Positions 26,655 to 41,175 of a DNA stretch of 42,267 nt are shown piece by piece. Numbering within the stretch: position 1 is the first letter of the stretch; every line of letters begins with the position of its first letter. The translations under genes were made by a program, and so were the position numbers. Origin of the DNA: Streptococcus sp. DD10 (GTDB taxonomy: Bacteria > Bacillota > Bacilli > Lactobacillales > Streptococcaceae); assembly GCF_001578805.1 (NCBI RefSeq), contig NZ_KQ969157.1, forward strand, positions 268,160 through 310,426. Reading direction: 5' to 3'. The notes under the pieces were generated by a model. That model did not search any database. It was not told where the DNA came from and worked only from the letters and a program-made list of their open reading frames with translations.

Positions 26655-28547
26655 ATGAACGAAAAAGATGCTCTTTGGGGATTTAATACGGGAGAGAATT
26701 TTTATTCTCAACATTATTTGGGTTGTCATCAGATTGAGAAAGGTTATGTTTTTCGGCTTTGGGCTCCAAATGCTGAGCAAGTTTCCTTGGTTGGAGATTT
26801 TACAAATTGGGATGAAAATCCACTGCCGATGCTCAAAAATGAAGGGGGAGTATGGGAAGTAGAAACGGAAGTAGCAAAAGAGAACCAACACTATAAGTAT
26901 AAAGTGAAACGTAAAGGGGGACAAGAAGTATTAAAAATTGACCCATTTGCTATTTATATGGAGGCTAGACCAGGAACCAGTGCGCTTATTTATACCGTTA
27001 CTCCAAAGAAATGGAAAGACGGAATGTGGATAGCCAGAAGAAAAAGATTTGGATTCTTTCATCGACCAATTAATATTTATGAGGTTCATGCGGGTTCTTG
27101 GAAACGAAATAAGGATGGAAGCCCTTTTAATTTCAAGCAATTAAAAGAAGAATTGATACCTTATTTGGTAAAGATGAATTACACACATGTAGAATTTATG
27201 CCCCTTATGGCTCACCCTTTAGGTTTAAGTTGGGGATACCAGTTGATGGGGTACTTTGCCTTTGAACATAGTTATGGGACTCCTGAGCAATTTCAAGATT
27301 TTGTCGAAACGTGTCATCTTAATAATATTGGGGTTATTGTGGATTGGGTTCCTGGGCATTTTACGATAAATGATGATGCTCTGGCTTATTTCGATGGCAC
27401 ACCGACCTTTGAATACCAAGATTATGATAAGGCTCATAATTACGGTTGGGGCGCACTTAACTTTGATTTGGGTAAAACACAAGTACAATCATTTTTAATA
27501 TCAAGTCTAAAGTTTTGGATTGAATTTTATCATTTAGATGGTGTTCGAATAGATGCCGTTAGTAATATGCTTTATCTCGATTATGATAGTGGTCCATGGC
27601 AAGCCAATAAGGATGGCGGTAATACTAATTACGAAGGTTTTGCATTTTTACAAAAGTTAAATACGGTGATTAAGGGTGATCATCCAGATGTCATGATGAT
27701 AGCAGAAGATAGTTCTAGCCAACTCAAAATTACTGGTCCGACTGAATTAAATAGTGCAGGATTTGATTATAAATGGAATATGGGATGGATGAATGATATT
27801 CTGCGTTTTTATGAAATGGATCCAATTTATCGGAAACATGACTTTAATCTAGTTACTTTTTCATTCATGTATGCTTTTTCAGAGAATTTTCTATTACCAT
27901 TTTCGCATGATGAGGTAGTTCATGGTAAGAAGAGCATGATGCATAAAATGTGGGGAGACCGGTATAATCAGTTTGCTGGTTTACGAAATCTTTTAACCTA
28001 TCAGATATGTCACCCGGGTAAGAAATTACTTTTTATGGGGTCCGAATTTGGTCAATTTTTGGAATGGAAATCTGAAGAACAACTAGAATGGGACAATTTA
28101 GAGGATCCTATGAATAAAAAAATGCAAGATTTCACGTCTGAGCTCAATAAATTTTACAAAGAAAATCGTTCCCTTTGGGAAGTAGATACTGGATATGAAG
28201 GAATTGAGATTATCGATGCAGACAATCGCGATGAAAGCGTTCTCTCTTTTGTTCGGAAGTCTAAAAAAGGCGAGCTTTTAATATGTGTCTTTAACATGGC
28301 TCCAGTGGAAAGAAAAGAGTTTACGATTGGCGTTCCTGTTGCTGCTAGTTATGAGGAGATTTGGAACACTGAATTAGAGTCTTGGGGTGGTGTTTGGAAG
28401 AATAGTAATGGCATTATATCTTCACAATCAAATCTTTGGAAAGAATATCCAGAAACACTAACGTTTACTCTACCTGCCTTGGGTGCAAGTATTTGGAAAG
28501 TAAAACGAAAAATTAAGCGTCCAACAGTTTATAAAGTGGACAGATAA
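26655..28547 (+). CDS. glgB: 1,4-alpha-glucan branching enzyme
   Basis: A 630-residue GH13 enzyme that creates alpha-1,6 branches in glycogen. An N-terminal CBM48 domain (about 20-110) has [20 protein letters not shown]. The catalytic barrel shows the nucleophile D300 in [12 protein letters not shown], the acid/base E351 in MIAEDSS, and the transition-state stabiliser D419 in [12 protein letters not shown]. The C-terminal beta domain ends [10 protein letters not shown]. It lacks the extra N1 module of E. coli GlgB, like other Gram-positive forms. First gene of the glycogen operon. Confidence 0.96.
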   Translation: MNEKDALWGFNTGENFYSQHYLGCHQIEKGYVFRLWAPNAEQVSLVGDFTNWDENPLPMLKNEGGVWEVETEVAKENQHYKYKVKRKGGQEVLKIDPFAIYMEARPGTSALIYTVTPKKWKDGMWIARRKRFGFFHRPINIYEVHAGSWKRNKDGSPFNFKQLKEELIPYLVKMNYTHVEFMPLMAHPLGLSWGYQLMGYFAFEHSYGTPEQFQDFVETCHLNNIGVIVDWVPGHFTINDDALAYFDGTPTFEYQDYDKAHNYGWGALNFDLGKTQVQSFLISSLKFWIEFYHLDGVRIDAVSNMLYLDYDSGPWQANKDGGNTNYEGFAFLQKLNTVIKGDHPDVMMIAEDSSSQLKITGPTELNSAGFDYKWNMGWMNDILRFYEMDPIYRKHDFNLVTFSFMYAFSENFLLPFSHDEVVHGKKSMMHKMWGDRYNQFAGLRNLLTYQICHPGKKLLFMGSEFGQFLEWKSEEQLEWDNLEDPMNKKMQDFTSELNKFYKENRSLWEVDTGYEGIEIIDADNRDESVLSFVRKSKKGELLICVFNMAPVERKEFTIGVPVAASYEEIWNTELESWGGVWKNSNGIISSQSNLWKEYPETLTFTLPALGASIWKVKRKIKRPTVYKVDR

Positions 28548-28624
28548 AATAATTAGTTAAGTTTTTAAAAGAAACCCATAATATTGTTAACAAAATTCAT
28601 ATTTTTTATAAGGAGAAGGTAAAT

Positions 28625-29767
28625 ATGAAGAATGAAATGCTTGCTTTAATTCTTGCCGGTGGGCAAGGAACTCGTCTTGGAAAACTGACCCAAAGTATTG
28701 CCAAGCCTGCTGTACAATTTGGTGGCCGTTACAGGATTATCGATTTTGGGCTTTCTAATTGCGCTAATTCTGGTATACACAATGTTGGAGTGATTACGCA
28801 ATATCAACCATTAGCATTGAACAATCATATCGGAAACGGCTCTAGTTGGGGGTTAGATGGAATTAATTCGGGAGTATCTATTTTACAACCATACTCAGCT
28901 AGTGAAGGTAACCGTTGGTTCCAAGGGACGAGTCATGCTATTTATCAAAATATTGATTATATTGATAGTATCAACCCTGAATACGTATTAATCTTATCTG
29001 GCGACCATATCTACAAAATGGATTATGATGATATGCTCCAATCGCACAAAGATAATAACGCTAGTTTAACTGTTGCGGTTCTGGATGTACCTCTTAAAGA
29101 AGCTAGTCGTTTTGGAATCATGAATACGGATGCAAATAATCGTATCGTTGAATTTGAAGAAAAACCAGCAGAACCAAAATCTACAAAAGCTTCCATGGGG
29201 ATTTATATCTTTGATTGGGAACGTTTACGGAATATGCTAGTTTCTGCAGAAAAAGGTGGTGTAGACATGTCTGATTTTGGTAAAAATGTCATTCCAGCTT
29301 ATCTTGAAACAGGTGAAAGTGTCTATGCATATGAGTTTAATGGATACTGGAAAGATGTAGGTACAATTGAGTCACTTTGGGAAGCAAATATGGAATACAT
29401 CTCTCCTGAAAATGCCTTGGACAGCCGGAATCGTCAATGGAAGATCTATTCTCGGAATATGATTGCACCACCAAACTTTTTCGGAGATCACGCGCATGTG
29501 GAGGATTCTCTGGTTGTAGATGGTTGTTTAGTGGATGGTACTGTTAAACACTCTGTTTTATCTACAGGTGCACAAGTACGTGAGGATGCTCTTGTTGAAG
29601 ATTCTGTTATTATGAGTGGAGCTATTATTGGTAAGGGTGCAAAAATTAAGAGAGCTATTATTGGAGAAGGAGCTGTCATCTCTGAGGGAGTTGAGATTGA
29701 TGGTACTGAAGAAGTTCAAGTAGTAGGTTACAATGAAGTAGTGGGGGTTGCAACTGATGAAAATTGA
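28625..29767 (+). CDS. glgC: Glucose-1-phosphate adenylyltransferase, catalytic subunit
   Basis: A 380-residue ADP-glucose pyrophosphorylase making ADP-glucose from glucose-1-phosphate and ATP. The nucleotide loop [13 protein letters not shown] is at 10-22 and the sugar-phosphate segment [18 protein letters not shown] near 176-193. A C-terminal left-handed beta helix begins near residue 285 (hexapeptide-like [15 protein letters not shown]). AAGGAGAAGG precedes the ATG. Its end overlaps the glgD start by 11 bases, consistent with a GlgC-GlgD heteromer as in Bacilli. Confidence 0.96.
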   Translation: MKNEMLALILAGGQGTRLGKLTQSIAKPAVQFGGRYRIIDFGLSNCANSGIHNVGVITQYQPLALNNHIGNGSSWGLDGINSGVSILQPYSASEGNRWFQGTSHAIYQNIDYIDSINPEYVLILSGDHIYKMDYDDMLQSHKDNNASLTVAVLDVPLKEASRFGIMNTDANNRIVEFEEKPAEPKSTKASMGIYIFDWERLRNMLVSAEKGGVDMSDFGKNVIPAYLETGESVYAYEFNGYWKDVGTIESLWEANMEYISPENALDSRNRQWKIYSRNMIAPPNFFGDHAHVEDSLVVDGCLVDGTVKHSVLSTGAQVREDALVEDSVIMSGAIIGKGAKIKRAIIGEGAVISEGVEIDGTEEVQVVGYNEVVGVATDEN

Positions 29768-30893
29768 TAAATATTCAGCAATTTTGGGAAACACAGTAGG
29801 TTTCCATGATATGGATACCTTAACGGACAATCGTCCTTTAGCAAGTCTTCCTTTCGGAGGGAAATATCGTCTTATTGACTTTCCGTTATCAAACCTTGCC
29901 AATGCTGGAATTCGAAGTGTTTTTGGTATATTTCAACAAGACAATATCAGTTCAGTTTTTGACCATATCCGTTCAGGTCGTGAATGGGGACTGTCTACAC
30001 TTTTAAGTCATTATTATCTCGGTATTTATGCTACTAAAGTGGAAGATAGTATCGTAGATAAAGAGTATTATGCTCAACTCCTTACTTATCTGAAACGCTC
30101 AGGTTCTAATCAAACAGTTGCCCTTAACTGCGATGTGTTGGTAAACTTAGATTTGAATCAAGTTTTCCATTTGCATAATACAACAGAACAAGCCATTACA
30201 GTTGTTTATAAAAAATTACCTAAAGAACAAATTTCTGATGTGAACTCTATACTAGAAATTGATGAAACTGATAAAGTAATTGGACATAAATTATTTGAGG
30301 ATAAAAATCTTGAACACTATAATATGTCAACAGACTTATTTGTGGTTGATACGCAGTTTTTAATTGAAAAGTTGGAAGAAGAAGCTACTAAGGATGCGCC
30401 ACGTAAATTACGCTATGTTCTACGTGATTTAGCAGTTGATGTTCATGCTTTTGCCTACGAATACACCGGTTATTTATCAAATATCCATTCAGTTAAATCA
30501 TATTATGATGCGAATCGTGATATGTTAGACTCACAGAAATTTTATTCTTTGTTTGCACCTAATCAAAAGGTTTATACGAAAGTGAAGAATGAAGAACCGA
30601 CCTACTATGCAGTTAATTCAAACGTAAAGCGTTCGCAGTTTGCATCTGGTTCTATTGTCCGAGGTCAAGTTGAAGGTTCCGTCATTTCGCGTAATGCAAC
30701 GATTGAAGAAAATGCGAAAGTTATCAATTCTATTGTTTTTCCGCGTGTTCGTGTGGCGAAAGGTGCTAAGGTTGAGTTTGCTATCGTTGATAAAGGAGTT
30801 GAAATTGCAGAAGGTGTAACCGTTAGAGGAACTGAAAGTAATCCCATTGTTCTTTCTAAGGGTTCAATCGTAACTGAGGATATAATTAGATGA
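29757..30893 (+). CDS. glgD: GlgD, regulatory subunit of ADP-glucose pyrophosphorylase
   Basis: A 378-residue paralogue of GlgC. The catalytic GGxGTRL loop is replaced by [18 protein letters not shown], while [21 protein letters not shown] is kept, so it probably binds but does not catalyse and instead activates GlgC, as known for the Bacillus and Streptococcus pairs. A left-handed beta helix forms the C-terminal third. I use the ATG at 29757, within glgC, rather than a TTG three codons upstream. It overlaps glgA through ATGA. Confidence 0.95.
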   Translation: MKIDKYSAILGNTVGFHDMDTLTDNRPLASLPFGGKYRLIDFPLSNLANAGIRSVFGIFQQDNISSVFDHIRSGREWGLSTLLSHYYLGIYATKVEDSIVDKEYYAQLLTYLKRSGSNQTVALNCDVLVNLDLNQVFHLHNTTEQAITVVYKKLPKEQISDVNSILEIDETDKVIGHKLFEDKNLEHYNMSTDLFVVDTQFLIEKLEEEATKDAPRKLRYVLRDLAVDVHAFAYEYTGYLSNIHSVKSYYDANRDMLDSQKFYSLFAPNQKVYTKVKNEEPTYYAVNSNVKRSQFASGSIVRGQVEGSVISRNATIEENAKVINSIVFPRVRVAKGAKVEFAIVDKGVEIAEGVTVRGTESNPIVLSKGSIVTEDIIR

Positions 30894-32320
30894 AAATTTT
30901 ATTTGCAGCATCAGAAGGTGCACCATTCTCAAAAACTGGGGGGTTAGGAGATGTTATTGGTGCTTTGCCTAAGTCACTTGTAAAACAAGGACACGACGTA
31001 GCAGTTGCTCTACCTTATTATGATATGGTGGATGCTAGATATGGGAATCAGATTGAGGATCTTCTTCATTTTGATATACAGGTTGGTTGGAGAAAACAGT
31101 ATGTAGGGATTAAAAAACTAGTTCAAGATAAGGTTACGTTTTACTTTGTAGATAATCAATACTATTTCTTCCGAGGTCATGTGTATGGTGATTGGGATGA
31201 CGGTGAACGCTTTGCATACTTTCAATTAGCTGTGTTGGAGATGATGGAAAGAGTTAATTTTATCCCTGACCTTCTTCATGTTCATGATTACCATACTGCA
31301 ATGATGCCATTTCTATTGAAAGAAAAGTATCATTGGATTCAATCTTATCAAAATATTCGTACGGTATTAACTATCCATAATTTAGAATTTCAAGGTCAAT
31401 TTTCAGACAGTATGTTGAGTGAGCTTTTTGGAGTTGGATATCAGCGCTATGCAGATGGAACACTACGTTGGAACAATTGTCTAAATTGGATGAAAGCCGG
31501 AATTCTTTATGCTGATAAGGTTACAACTGTTTCACCAAGTTATGCTGAAGAAATTAAAACAAGTCAATTTGGCTGTGGTTTAGATCAAGTCCTTCGTATG
31601 GAGTCAGGTAAACTAACCGGTATTGTAAATGGAATTGATACTGATCTATATAACCCTGAAACAGATAAGTTGATTCCTTACCATTTCAGTTCAAAAAATC
31701 TGGATGGAAAGTCAAAAAATAAAGCTAGTTTGCAAAAACGTCTCAATTTGCCGGTACGCAAAGATGTGCCTCTTGTAGGGATTGTTTCCCGTTTGACTCG
31801 CCAAAAAGGTTTTGATATTGTTGTTGAGCAGTTGCATAATTTATTGCAAGAAGATGTACAGATTGTCCTTTTAGGGACAGGTGATTCTAGTTTTGAGCAA
31901 GCTTTCGCTTGGTTTAGTAGTGCCTATCCTGAAAAAATGTCAGCAAATCTACTTTTTGATGTAACCTTAGCTCAAGAGATTTATGCAGCTAGTGATATTT
32001 TCCTAATGCCAAGTCGTTTCGAGCCGTGTGGCCTTTCTCAATTGATGTCAATGCGGTATGGTACTTTACCTCTGGTTCATGAAGTCGGTGGGTTAAAAGA
32101 TACAGTTCTAGCCTATAATCAATTTGATGGTAGTGGTACAGGTTTTGGTTTTAATAACTTGAATGGTTATTGGTTAAGTGAAACTTTCTATAAGGCTGTA
32201 AGTTTATATAAAAACGAAAAAGACGTATGGAATAGTTTACAAAAGCAAGCAATGTCTCAAGACTTTTCTTGGGATACTGCTTCAAAATCATATGAACAAA
32301 TATACCAACAATTAGTATGA
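30890..32320 (+). CDS. glgA: Glycogen synthase, GT5 family
   Basis: A 476-residue glycosyltransferase that extends alpha-1,4-glucan from ADP-glucose. The ADP-glucose motif KTGGL is at 15-19. The C-terminal nucleotide site shows [14 protein letters not shown] and the acidic-motif segment [24 protein letters not shown]. The length is usual for bacterial GlgA. Its ATG overlaps the glgD stop (ATGA), so it is translationally coupled. Confidence 0.97.
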   Translation: MKILFAASEGAPFSKTGGLGDVIGALPKSLVKQGHDVAVALPYYDMVDARYGNQIEDLLHFDIQVGWRKQYVGIKKLVQDKVTFYFVDNQYYFFRGHVYGDWDDGERFAYFQLAVLEMMERVNFIPDLLHVHDYHTAMMPFLLKEKYHWIQSYQNIRTVLTIHNLEFQGQFSDSMLSELFGVGYQRYADGTLRWNNCLNWMKAGILYADKVTTVSPSYAEEIKTSQFGCGLDQVLRMESGKLTGIVNGIDTDLYNPETDKLIPYHFSSKNLDGKSKNKASLQKRLNLPVRKDVPLVGIVSRLTRQKGFDIVVEQLHNLLQEDVQIVLLGTGDSSFEQAFAWFSSAYPEKMSANLLFDVTLAQEIYAASDIFLMPSRFEPCGLSQLMSMRYGTLPLVHEVGGLKDTVLAYNQFDGSGTGFGFNNLNGYWLSETFYKAVSLYKNEKDVWNSLQKQAMSQDFSWDTASKSYEQIYQQLV

Positions 32321-32372
32321 TTCTTGTTCGTTTGTATTAGGAACTATTTGTTTTCAAACGGTAATAAATTCT

Positions 32373-32404
32373 CCTCTCTTGTATGATTTACAAGAGAGGT
32401 TTTG
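32373..32404 (+). terminator. Hairpin between glgA and glgP
   Basis: CCTCTCTTGTA and TACAAGAGAGG form a perfect 11-pair stem with the loop TGATT, followed by only four Ts. It may be a partial terminator or an mRNA-stabilising stem that sets the glgP:glgA ratio. Confidence 0.6.
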
Positions 32405-32452
32405 TAGTGAAATACATAACTTGAATAAAAATGTGATATAGATAGGGGAAAT

Positions 32453-34849
32453 ATGAAATTAACAAAAGAACAATTTATTAGAGATTTTAAAGATACTTTA
32501 CACGAAGAAAAAATGATTAAAGTAGCTGATGCGACATCAGCTGAAATATTTGAAACGCTGGCACATACCATCCGCAAATATATCACTCCATTATGGTTGG
32601 AACGTCGCCGTAATTTGGTGGAAAATCAGCAGAAAACTGCCTATTATTTTTCAATTGAATTTCTACCGGGTAGAATGTTGGAGACAAATCTTTTGAACTT
32701 GGGTATTTTAGATACAGTTAAAGAAGGTTTTTCTGACTTAGGTGTGGATTTTAGAGAAGTGAAGCGTGCAGAACACGACATGGCTCTTGGAAATGGTGGC
32801 CTAGGTCGTCTAGCATCTGCTTTTATGGATTCACTTGCTACGACTGGGTATCCAGGTTTTGGAAATGGAATTCGTTATCAGTATGGCCTCTTTAAACAAA
32901 GAATTGTTGACGGTTACCAAATAGAGTTGCCTGATGCTTGGTTTGGAAGTATAGGGAATGTTTGGGAGACTAGGAAAGATCACGATATTGTTAAAGTGAA
33001 ACTTTATGGAAATGTCTATCTGCGTGCTAATGAGGAAGGACGCATTGTACCAGTTTATGAAAACCAGCAGATTCTTCGAGCAGTGCCATATGACGTGCCA
33101 CAGATTGGTTTTGAAAATGATATCGTTAATAATCTTCGCCTATGGGATGTTGAAATTCCTGAAGATCAAGAAATACATTATCCAAGTATTGAAGCTCGCC
33201 GGAGAGTGACAGACATTACAGCTGTACTTTATCCTGATGATTCTAGTTATGAAGGAAAAGAACTTCGCTTGATTCAAGAATACTTTATGACCAGTGCAGG
33301 CCTTCAGACTATCATCATGTCATATCTGAAACAAGGGCGACTACTTCAGGATATTCATGAAAAAGTATCAGTTCATATTAATGATACCCATCCTGCTGTT
33401 GCTCCTGCTGAATTCATGCGTTTATTAATCGATGAGTATGGGTTAGAGTGGGATGATGCATGGAATGCTACCGTTAAAACAATGAGTTACACTAATCATA
33501 CGATTCTTTCAGAAGCTTTAGAAAAATGGGACGCTGGACTATTTAAACATGTTTTACCACGTGTATATCAAATTATACTTGAAATAGATAATCGCTATGT
33601 TGCTGAAATGGCGGCGCGTGGAGTAGAGGCAGGAATTATTGAACGTACTCGTATCGTTAAGGACAATCAAATTCATATGGCCCATCTTGCAATTATCGGT
33701 GGACATTCAATTAATGGCGTTGCTAAATTACATACAGATCTCTTAAAGGAAGATACACTCCGAGATTTTTATGAAATATATCCAGAGAAATTTAATAATA
33801 AAACTAATGGAATTGTACAACGACGTTGGTTGCAGATTGCAGATGAACCCTTATCAAATGAAATTGATAGATTAATTGGTAAAGGGTGGCGAAAAGACAT
33901 CCATCAATTGCGTAACTTACTTGATTATAAAGAAGAAAAGACAGTATTGGAAGATTTCTATCAAGTGAAACAACAAGCTAAAAAACGTCTTGCGGACTTT
34001 ATTCAAGAATCGACTGGAATTGAAGTGTCAACAGATGCGATCTTTGATGTGCAGGTTAAACGCCTTCATGCCTATAAACGTCAGCTTCTGAATTTACTAC
34101 ACATTATTAAGCTATATTGGGATTTAAAAGATAACCCAGACAAGGATATGGTGCCTCGTGTGTTTATATTTGGTGCTAAAGCAGCACCAGGCTATCATTT
34201 TGCGAAGTCTGTTATTAAACTAATTAACGAAGTGGGAAATCTTGTCAATAATGATTTGAGCCTCCAAGGTAAGCTAAAAGTTGTTTTCCTAGAAAACTAT
34301 CGTGTAAGCCTAGCTGAACTTGTTATCCCTGCTGCAGATGTATCTGAGCAAATTTCTCTTGCTTCTAAGGAAGCATCTGGTACATCAAATATGAAATTTA
34401 TGATGACGGGTGCGATTACTCTCGCAACACTTGATGGAGCCAATATCGAAATTAAAGACGAAGTAGGGGACGAAAATATCGTTATCTTTGGTATGGATAA
34501 GGATCAAGTTTATGATCATTATGCACGACATGACTACTATTCAAGAGCGGTTTATGAGCAAAATCCTATTATTCGACGAGTAGTAGATACTTTTATTAAT
34601 GGAACGATACCAAATATACAGGGTGAAGGAACAGAAATTTATGAAGCTCTTATCAGCCACAACGACGAATACTTTTTGTTAGAAGATTTTGTTTCATATG
34701 TAGAGGCTCAAGAAAAAATCGATACACTTTATCGTGACAGAGAAAAGTGGGCACAAATGAGTCTGATCAATATCGCAACTTCAGACAAATTCACATCAGA
34801 TGATACAATCGAGCAGTATGCACAAGAAATTTGGAATTTAGAAAAATAA
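32453..34849 (+). CDS. glgP: Glycogen/maltodextrin phosphorylase
   Basis: A 798-residue GT35 phosphorylase releasing glucose-1-phosphate from alpha-1,4-glucan. The PLP lysine is K648 in EASGTSNMKFMMTGA. Other blocks are ALGNGGLGRLASAFMDS, the HINDTHPAVAPAEFMRLL segment, and VQVKRLHAYKRQLLN. Its position last in the glg cluster pairs storage with breakdown. GGGGAAAT lies before the ATG. It is separated from glgA by 132 bases that include a strong hairpin. Confidence 0.96.
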   Translation: MKLTKEQFIRDFKDTLHEEKMIKVADATSAEIFETLAHTIRKYITPLWLERRRNLVENQQKTAYYFSIEFLPGRMLETNLLNLGILDTVKEGFSDLGVDFREVKRAEHDMALGNGGLGRLASAFMDSLATTGYPGFGNGIRYQYGLFKQRIVDGYQIELPDAWFGSIGNVWETRKDHDIVKVKLYGNVYLRANEEGRIVPVYENQQILRAVPYDVPQIGFENDIVNNLRLWDVEIPEDQEIHYPSIEARRRVTDITAVLYPDDSSYEGKELRLIQEYFMTSAGLQTIIMSYLKQGRLLQDIHEKVSVHINDTHPAVAPAEFMRLLIDEYGLEWDDAWNATVKTMSYTNHTILSEALEKWDAGLFKHVLPRVYQIILEIDNRYVAEMAARGVEAGIIERTRIVKDNQIHMAHLAIIGGHSINGVAKLHTDLLKEDTLRDFYEIYPEKFNNKTNGIVQRRWLQIADEPLSNEIDRLIGKGWRKDIHQLRNLLDYKEEKTVLEDFYQVKQQAKKRLADFIQESTGIEVSTDAIFDVQVKRLHAYKRQLLNLLHIIKLYWDLKDNPDKDMVPRVFIFGAKAAPGYHFAKSVIKLINEVGNLVNNDLSLQGKLKVVFLENYRVSLAELVIPAADVSEQISLASKEASGTSNMKFMMTGAITLATLDGANIEIKDEVGDENIVIFGMDKDQVYDHYARHDYYSRAVYEQNPIIRRVVDTFINGTIPNIQGEGTEIYEALISHNDEYFLLEDFVSYVEAQEKIDTLYRDREKWAQMSLINIATSDKFTSDDTIEQYAQEIWNLEK

Positions 34850-35141
34850 TTTCAAAAGTAGGTGGATTCTCTTAATGTGATTTACTTTATCGATTTATTA
34901 GAGGAAACACACACTATTTTGTAGAGATTACAAGTAAATATAGATATATTATTGTGTGGTGGACAGTTCAAGCGCGTTGAGTGAGTGATTTTTGTCCACC
35001 TCTTTTTAGATATAAAAATAGAAATATGTCATATTTTTTTGAAATATGTGGGAGATAATTCCGAAATGTGACTTAAATTTATGTCAATTTTTCTTAATTA
35101 TTAAAAACTAGTAAAAAAACGTTTTCAAACCCTCTAAAAGT
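34850..35141. other. Intergenic region between glgP and the atp promoter
   Basis: No gene is visible. It holds the glg terminator at 34958-35007 and an AT-rich stretch leading to the atp promoter. AAAACGTTTTCA near 35117 resembles half of a catabolite response element. Confidence 0.6.
34958..35007 (+). terminator. Terminator of the glg operon
   Basis: GGTGGACA and TGTCCACC pair perfectly across a 27-base loop and are followed by TCTTTTTA. Confidence 0.6.
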
Positions 35142-35169
35142 TTGACAAATAAAAAAATAGGACTAGAAT
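35142..35169 (+). promoter_or_regulatory. ATP synthase operon promoter
   Basis: TTGACA (35142-35147), a 16-base spacer and TAGAAT (35164-35169). The -35 is consensus, and the atpE start is about 38 bases beyond the -10. The CRE-like AAAACGTTTTCA (about 35117-35128) lies just upstream. Confidence 0.75.
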
Positions 35170-35207
35170 AGCTTAGTAAAAAAATTTCAATAAAAGGAGA
35201 ATTCGTA

Positions 35208-35420
35208 ATGGATTTAACAGTTTTTGCACTTGGTGTAGCCGTTATGGGTGTTAGTATTGGTGAAGGGCTTTTGGTATCAAGTTTCTTGCGTTCCGCTGCT
35301 CGTCAACCAGAGATGTATAACAAACTTCGTACAGGCATGATGCTTGGTGTTGCCTTCATCGAGGGTACTTTCTTTGTACTCTTGGCTATGGCTATCTTGT
35401 TTAAACTGGTATTCAAATAA
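35208..35420 (+). CDS. atpE: ATP synthase F0 subunit c
   Basis: A 70-residue two-helix hairpin that forms the rotating proton ring. Helix 1 contains GVSIGEGLL, the polar loop is RQPEMYNKL, and helix 2 carries the essential proton-binding carboxylate E52 in GVAFIEGTFF. AAGGAG precedes the ATG. Placing c before a is the streptococcal operon order, unlike the a-c order of most bacteria. Confidence 0.95.
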   Translation: MDLTVFALGVAVMGVSIGEGLLVSSFLRSAARQPEMYNKLRTGMMLGVAFIEGTFFVLLAMAILFKLVFK

Positions 35421-35448
35421 TAATGAAATAGAAAAGGGGTGAAGTCAG

Positions 35449-36144
35449 TTGGAAAATGCAAAAAATCCAACCCTAAACCTTGGTCCTGTGACCTTTGATT
35501 TGACCCTGTTAGTCATGTCGGTTTTGACTGTTACAATTGTTTTTGGATTCGTATATTGGGCGAGTCGAAAGATGACTCTTAAACCGAATGCAAAGCAGAA
35601 TGTGCTCGAATATATTATTGACTTTGTTAATGGTGTAGCAAAGGATAATCTAGGTGCACAGAATGTCAAACCATACTCCCTCTTTCTTTTCACTATCTTT
35701 TCCTTCATCTTAGTCTCAAATCAGCTTGGTTTGATGACAAAGCTAGAAGCAGGTGGATATAACTTCTGGACTTCACCGACATCGAATATGTTTTATGACT
35801 TTGGGCTATCCCTCATTATTAGTCTTTTTGTGAATATAGAGGGAATTCGACGTCAAGGGTTTGGAAAATACCTGGAAGAATACAAAAATCCTATGAACAT
35901 ATTGGAAGTTTTAACAGACTTTCTTTCTCTAGCACTTCGACTTTATGGTAATATTTATGCTGGGGAAATTGTTACAGGATTGTTGGTCATGCTGTTTAAT
36001 GCAGGTATCTTTTGGGCACCGATTGCCTTCGGTCTAAATATGGTATGGACTGCCTTTTCAATCTTTATCGGATCGTTGCAGGCCTATGTTTTTACTATGC
36101 TGACCACAATGTATCTAGCTAAAAAATCAGGAATTGAAGCATAA
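35449..36144 (+). CDS. atpB: ATP synthase F0 subunit a
   Basis: A 231-residue membrane stator subunit with about five or six hydrophobic segments. The essential arginine is R164 in LSLALRLYGNIYAGE. The start is TTG at 35449, preceded by AGGGGTGA; the N-terminus MENAKNPTLNLGPVTFDLT fits streptococcal homologues, and no better ATG is available. Proton half-channels between this subunit and the c ring drive rotation. Confidence 0.94.
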   Translation: MENAKNPTLNLGPVTFDLTLLVMSVLTVTIVFGFVYWASRKMTLKPNAKQNVLEYIIDFVNGVAKDNLGAQNVKPYSLFLFTIFSFILVSNQLGLMTKLEAGGYNFWTSPTSNMFYDFGLSLIISLFVNIEGIRRQGFGKYLEEYKNPMNILEVLTDFLSLALRLYGNIYAGEIVTGLLVMLFNAGIFWAPIAFGLNMVWTAFSIFIGSLQAYVFTMLTTMYLAKKSGIEA

Positions 36145-36162
36145 TATAGAAAAGGAGTAATT

Positions 36163-36656
36163 ATGGAAACCTCATTGGGAACGATTATCGGAAATATCAT
36201 CCTTGTAACAGGTTCAGTTTTTGTTTTGTTCCTCCTCATTCGAAAGTATGCTTGGGGGAATATAACCTCTATTTTTGAAGAGCGAGCTCAGAAAATTTCT
36301 GATGACCTTGATAATGCTGAACAAGCACGACAACAGGCAGAAGAATTGGCTCATAAACGGGAAATAGAATTAGCAGGTAGTCGAAAAGAAGCAAGTCAGA
36401 TTATTGGATCTGCTAAAGAAACTGCTGAAAAAAACAAGACGGATATGCTTACAGAAACTAAATCTGAAATTATTCGTTTAAAAGAAAAAGCAAATCAAGA
36501 AATCGAACAAAATCGTAAAGATGCTATTGATAGCATTAAGGGTGAGGTTGCAGACTTGACCATTCTCTTAGCAGGTAAAATTATGACCGATAAACTGGAA
36601 ATAGAGGGTCAAAGTGATTTAATTGATCGCTACATTGACAGACTAGGAGATGCTTG

Positions 36657-36657
<1 letters not shown>
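36163..36657 (+). CDS. atpF: ATP synthase F0 subunit b
   Basis: A 164-residue peripheral-stalk subunit: an N-terminal membrane segment (about 7-27, [20 protein letters not shown]) followed by a long charged, Ala/Glu/Lys-rich helix (about 35-140) expected to form a dimeric coiled coil. AAAGGAG precedes the ATG. Its stop TGA overlaps the start of atpH (TGATG). Confidence 0.94.
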
Positions 36658-38713
<2,056 letters not shown>

Positions 38714-38727
38714 AAAGAAGGTGTCCA

Positions 38728-39603
38728 ATGGCAGTTTCTTTAAATGATATAAAAAATAAAATCGCATCTACTAAAAATACAAGTCAAATTACAAATGCTA
38801 TGCAGATGGTTTCGGCAGCTAAACTTGGAAAATCTGAACAAGCAGCAAAGGATTTCCAGATATATGCTTCCAAAGTACGAAAACTTTTGACTGATTTACT
38901 TCAGGGATCCGATTTGTCGAATTCAAACCATCCTTTGTTAGTGAGCCGAGAACCCCAAAAATTTGGATTAATTGTCATAACTTCTGACAGAGGTCTAGTA
39001 GGGGGATATAATGCCAATATTTTACGTGCAGTTTTAGAAGAAATTCAAAAAGATGCTGAAGATGGATATGAAAGTGAAGTGATTGCAATCGGTGGGGTTG
39101 GAGCGGATTTCTTTCGTGCTCGGGGGATTAATCCAATCTATGAAATGAGAGGATTATCAGATCAACCTAGTTTTGATGAAGTTCGAAAAATTATTAATAA
39201 AGTGGTCGCAATGTATCGTAATGAAATGTTTGATGCGGTTTATGTTTGTTACAACCACCATGTTAATAGTTTAACAAGTCAAATGCGTGTAGAACAAATG
39301 TTGCCAATCATTGATTTGGATCATAATGAAGCGAGCGGTTACACACAAGAGTTTGATTTGGAGCCGGGACGCGAAGCCATCTTAGAGCAACTCTTACCTC
39401 AGTTTGCGGAAAGCATGATTTATGGTGCTATTATTGATGCAAAGACGGCAGAAAACGCAGCAGGGATGACTGCGATGCAAACTGCAACTGATAACGCAAA
39501 AAAAATCATTCATGATTTAACCATTCAGTATAACCGTGCTCGTCAGGCTACGATTACACAGGAAATCACTGAAATTGTAGGCGGGGCTAGTGCCTTAGAA
39601 TGA
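38728..39603 (+). CDS. atpG: ATP synthase F1 subunit gamma
   Basis: A 291-residue central-shaft subunit with N- and C-terminal helices that form the rotating coiled coil: [32 protein letters not shown] and the C-terminal [45 protein letters not shown]. Both are highly conserved signatures. AGAAGGTG precedes the ATG. It is followed by an unusually long 155-base gap before atpD. Confidence 0.96.
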   Translation: MAVSLNDIKNKIASTKNTSQITNAMQMVSAAKLGKSEQAAKDFQIYASKVRKLLTDLLQGSDLSNSNHPLLVSREPQKFGLIVITSDRGLVGGYNANILRAVLEEIQKDAEDGYESEVIAIGGVGADFFRARGINPIYEMRGLSDQPSFDEVRKIINKVVAMYRNEMFDAVYVCYNHHVNSLTSQMRVEQMLPIIDLDHNEASGYTQEFDLEPGREAILEQLLPQFAESMIYGAIIDAKTAENAAGMTAMQTATDNAKKIIHDLTIQYNRARQATITQEITEIVGGASALE

Positions 39604-39758
39604 TTGCTATTTAAATTTGTGAACAATTAATAAAAGACTATCAATGAATAGCTCCGTGTAGAGAGAAATTTTACAAAATAAAATAGGCTGAGTAGCAGTG
39701 AAAGTCAGGAAATTTTTTCTTGTAATAATCATAAAATTTAATAGAATAGGAGTAATGA

Positions 39759-41165
<1,407 letters not shown>

Positions 41166-41175
41166 GAGGTGATGT

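Noticed and set aside
39720..39747. Internal promoter TTGTAA-16-TAGAAT before atpD
   Set aside because: The implied transcription start would fall in or after the atpD ribosome site, so it is not listed as a promoter.
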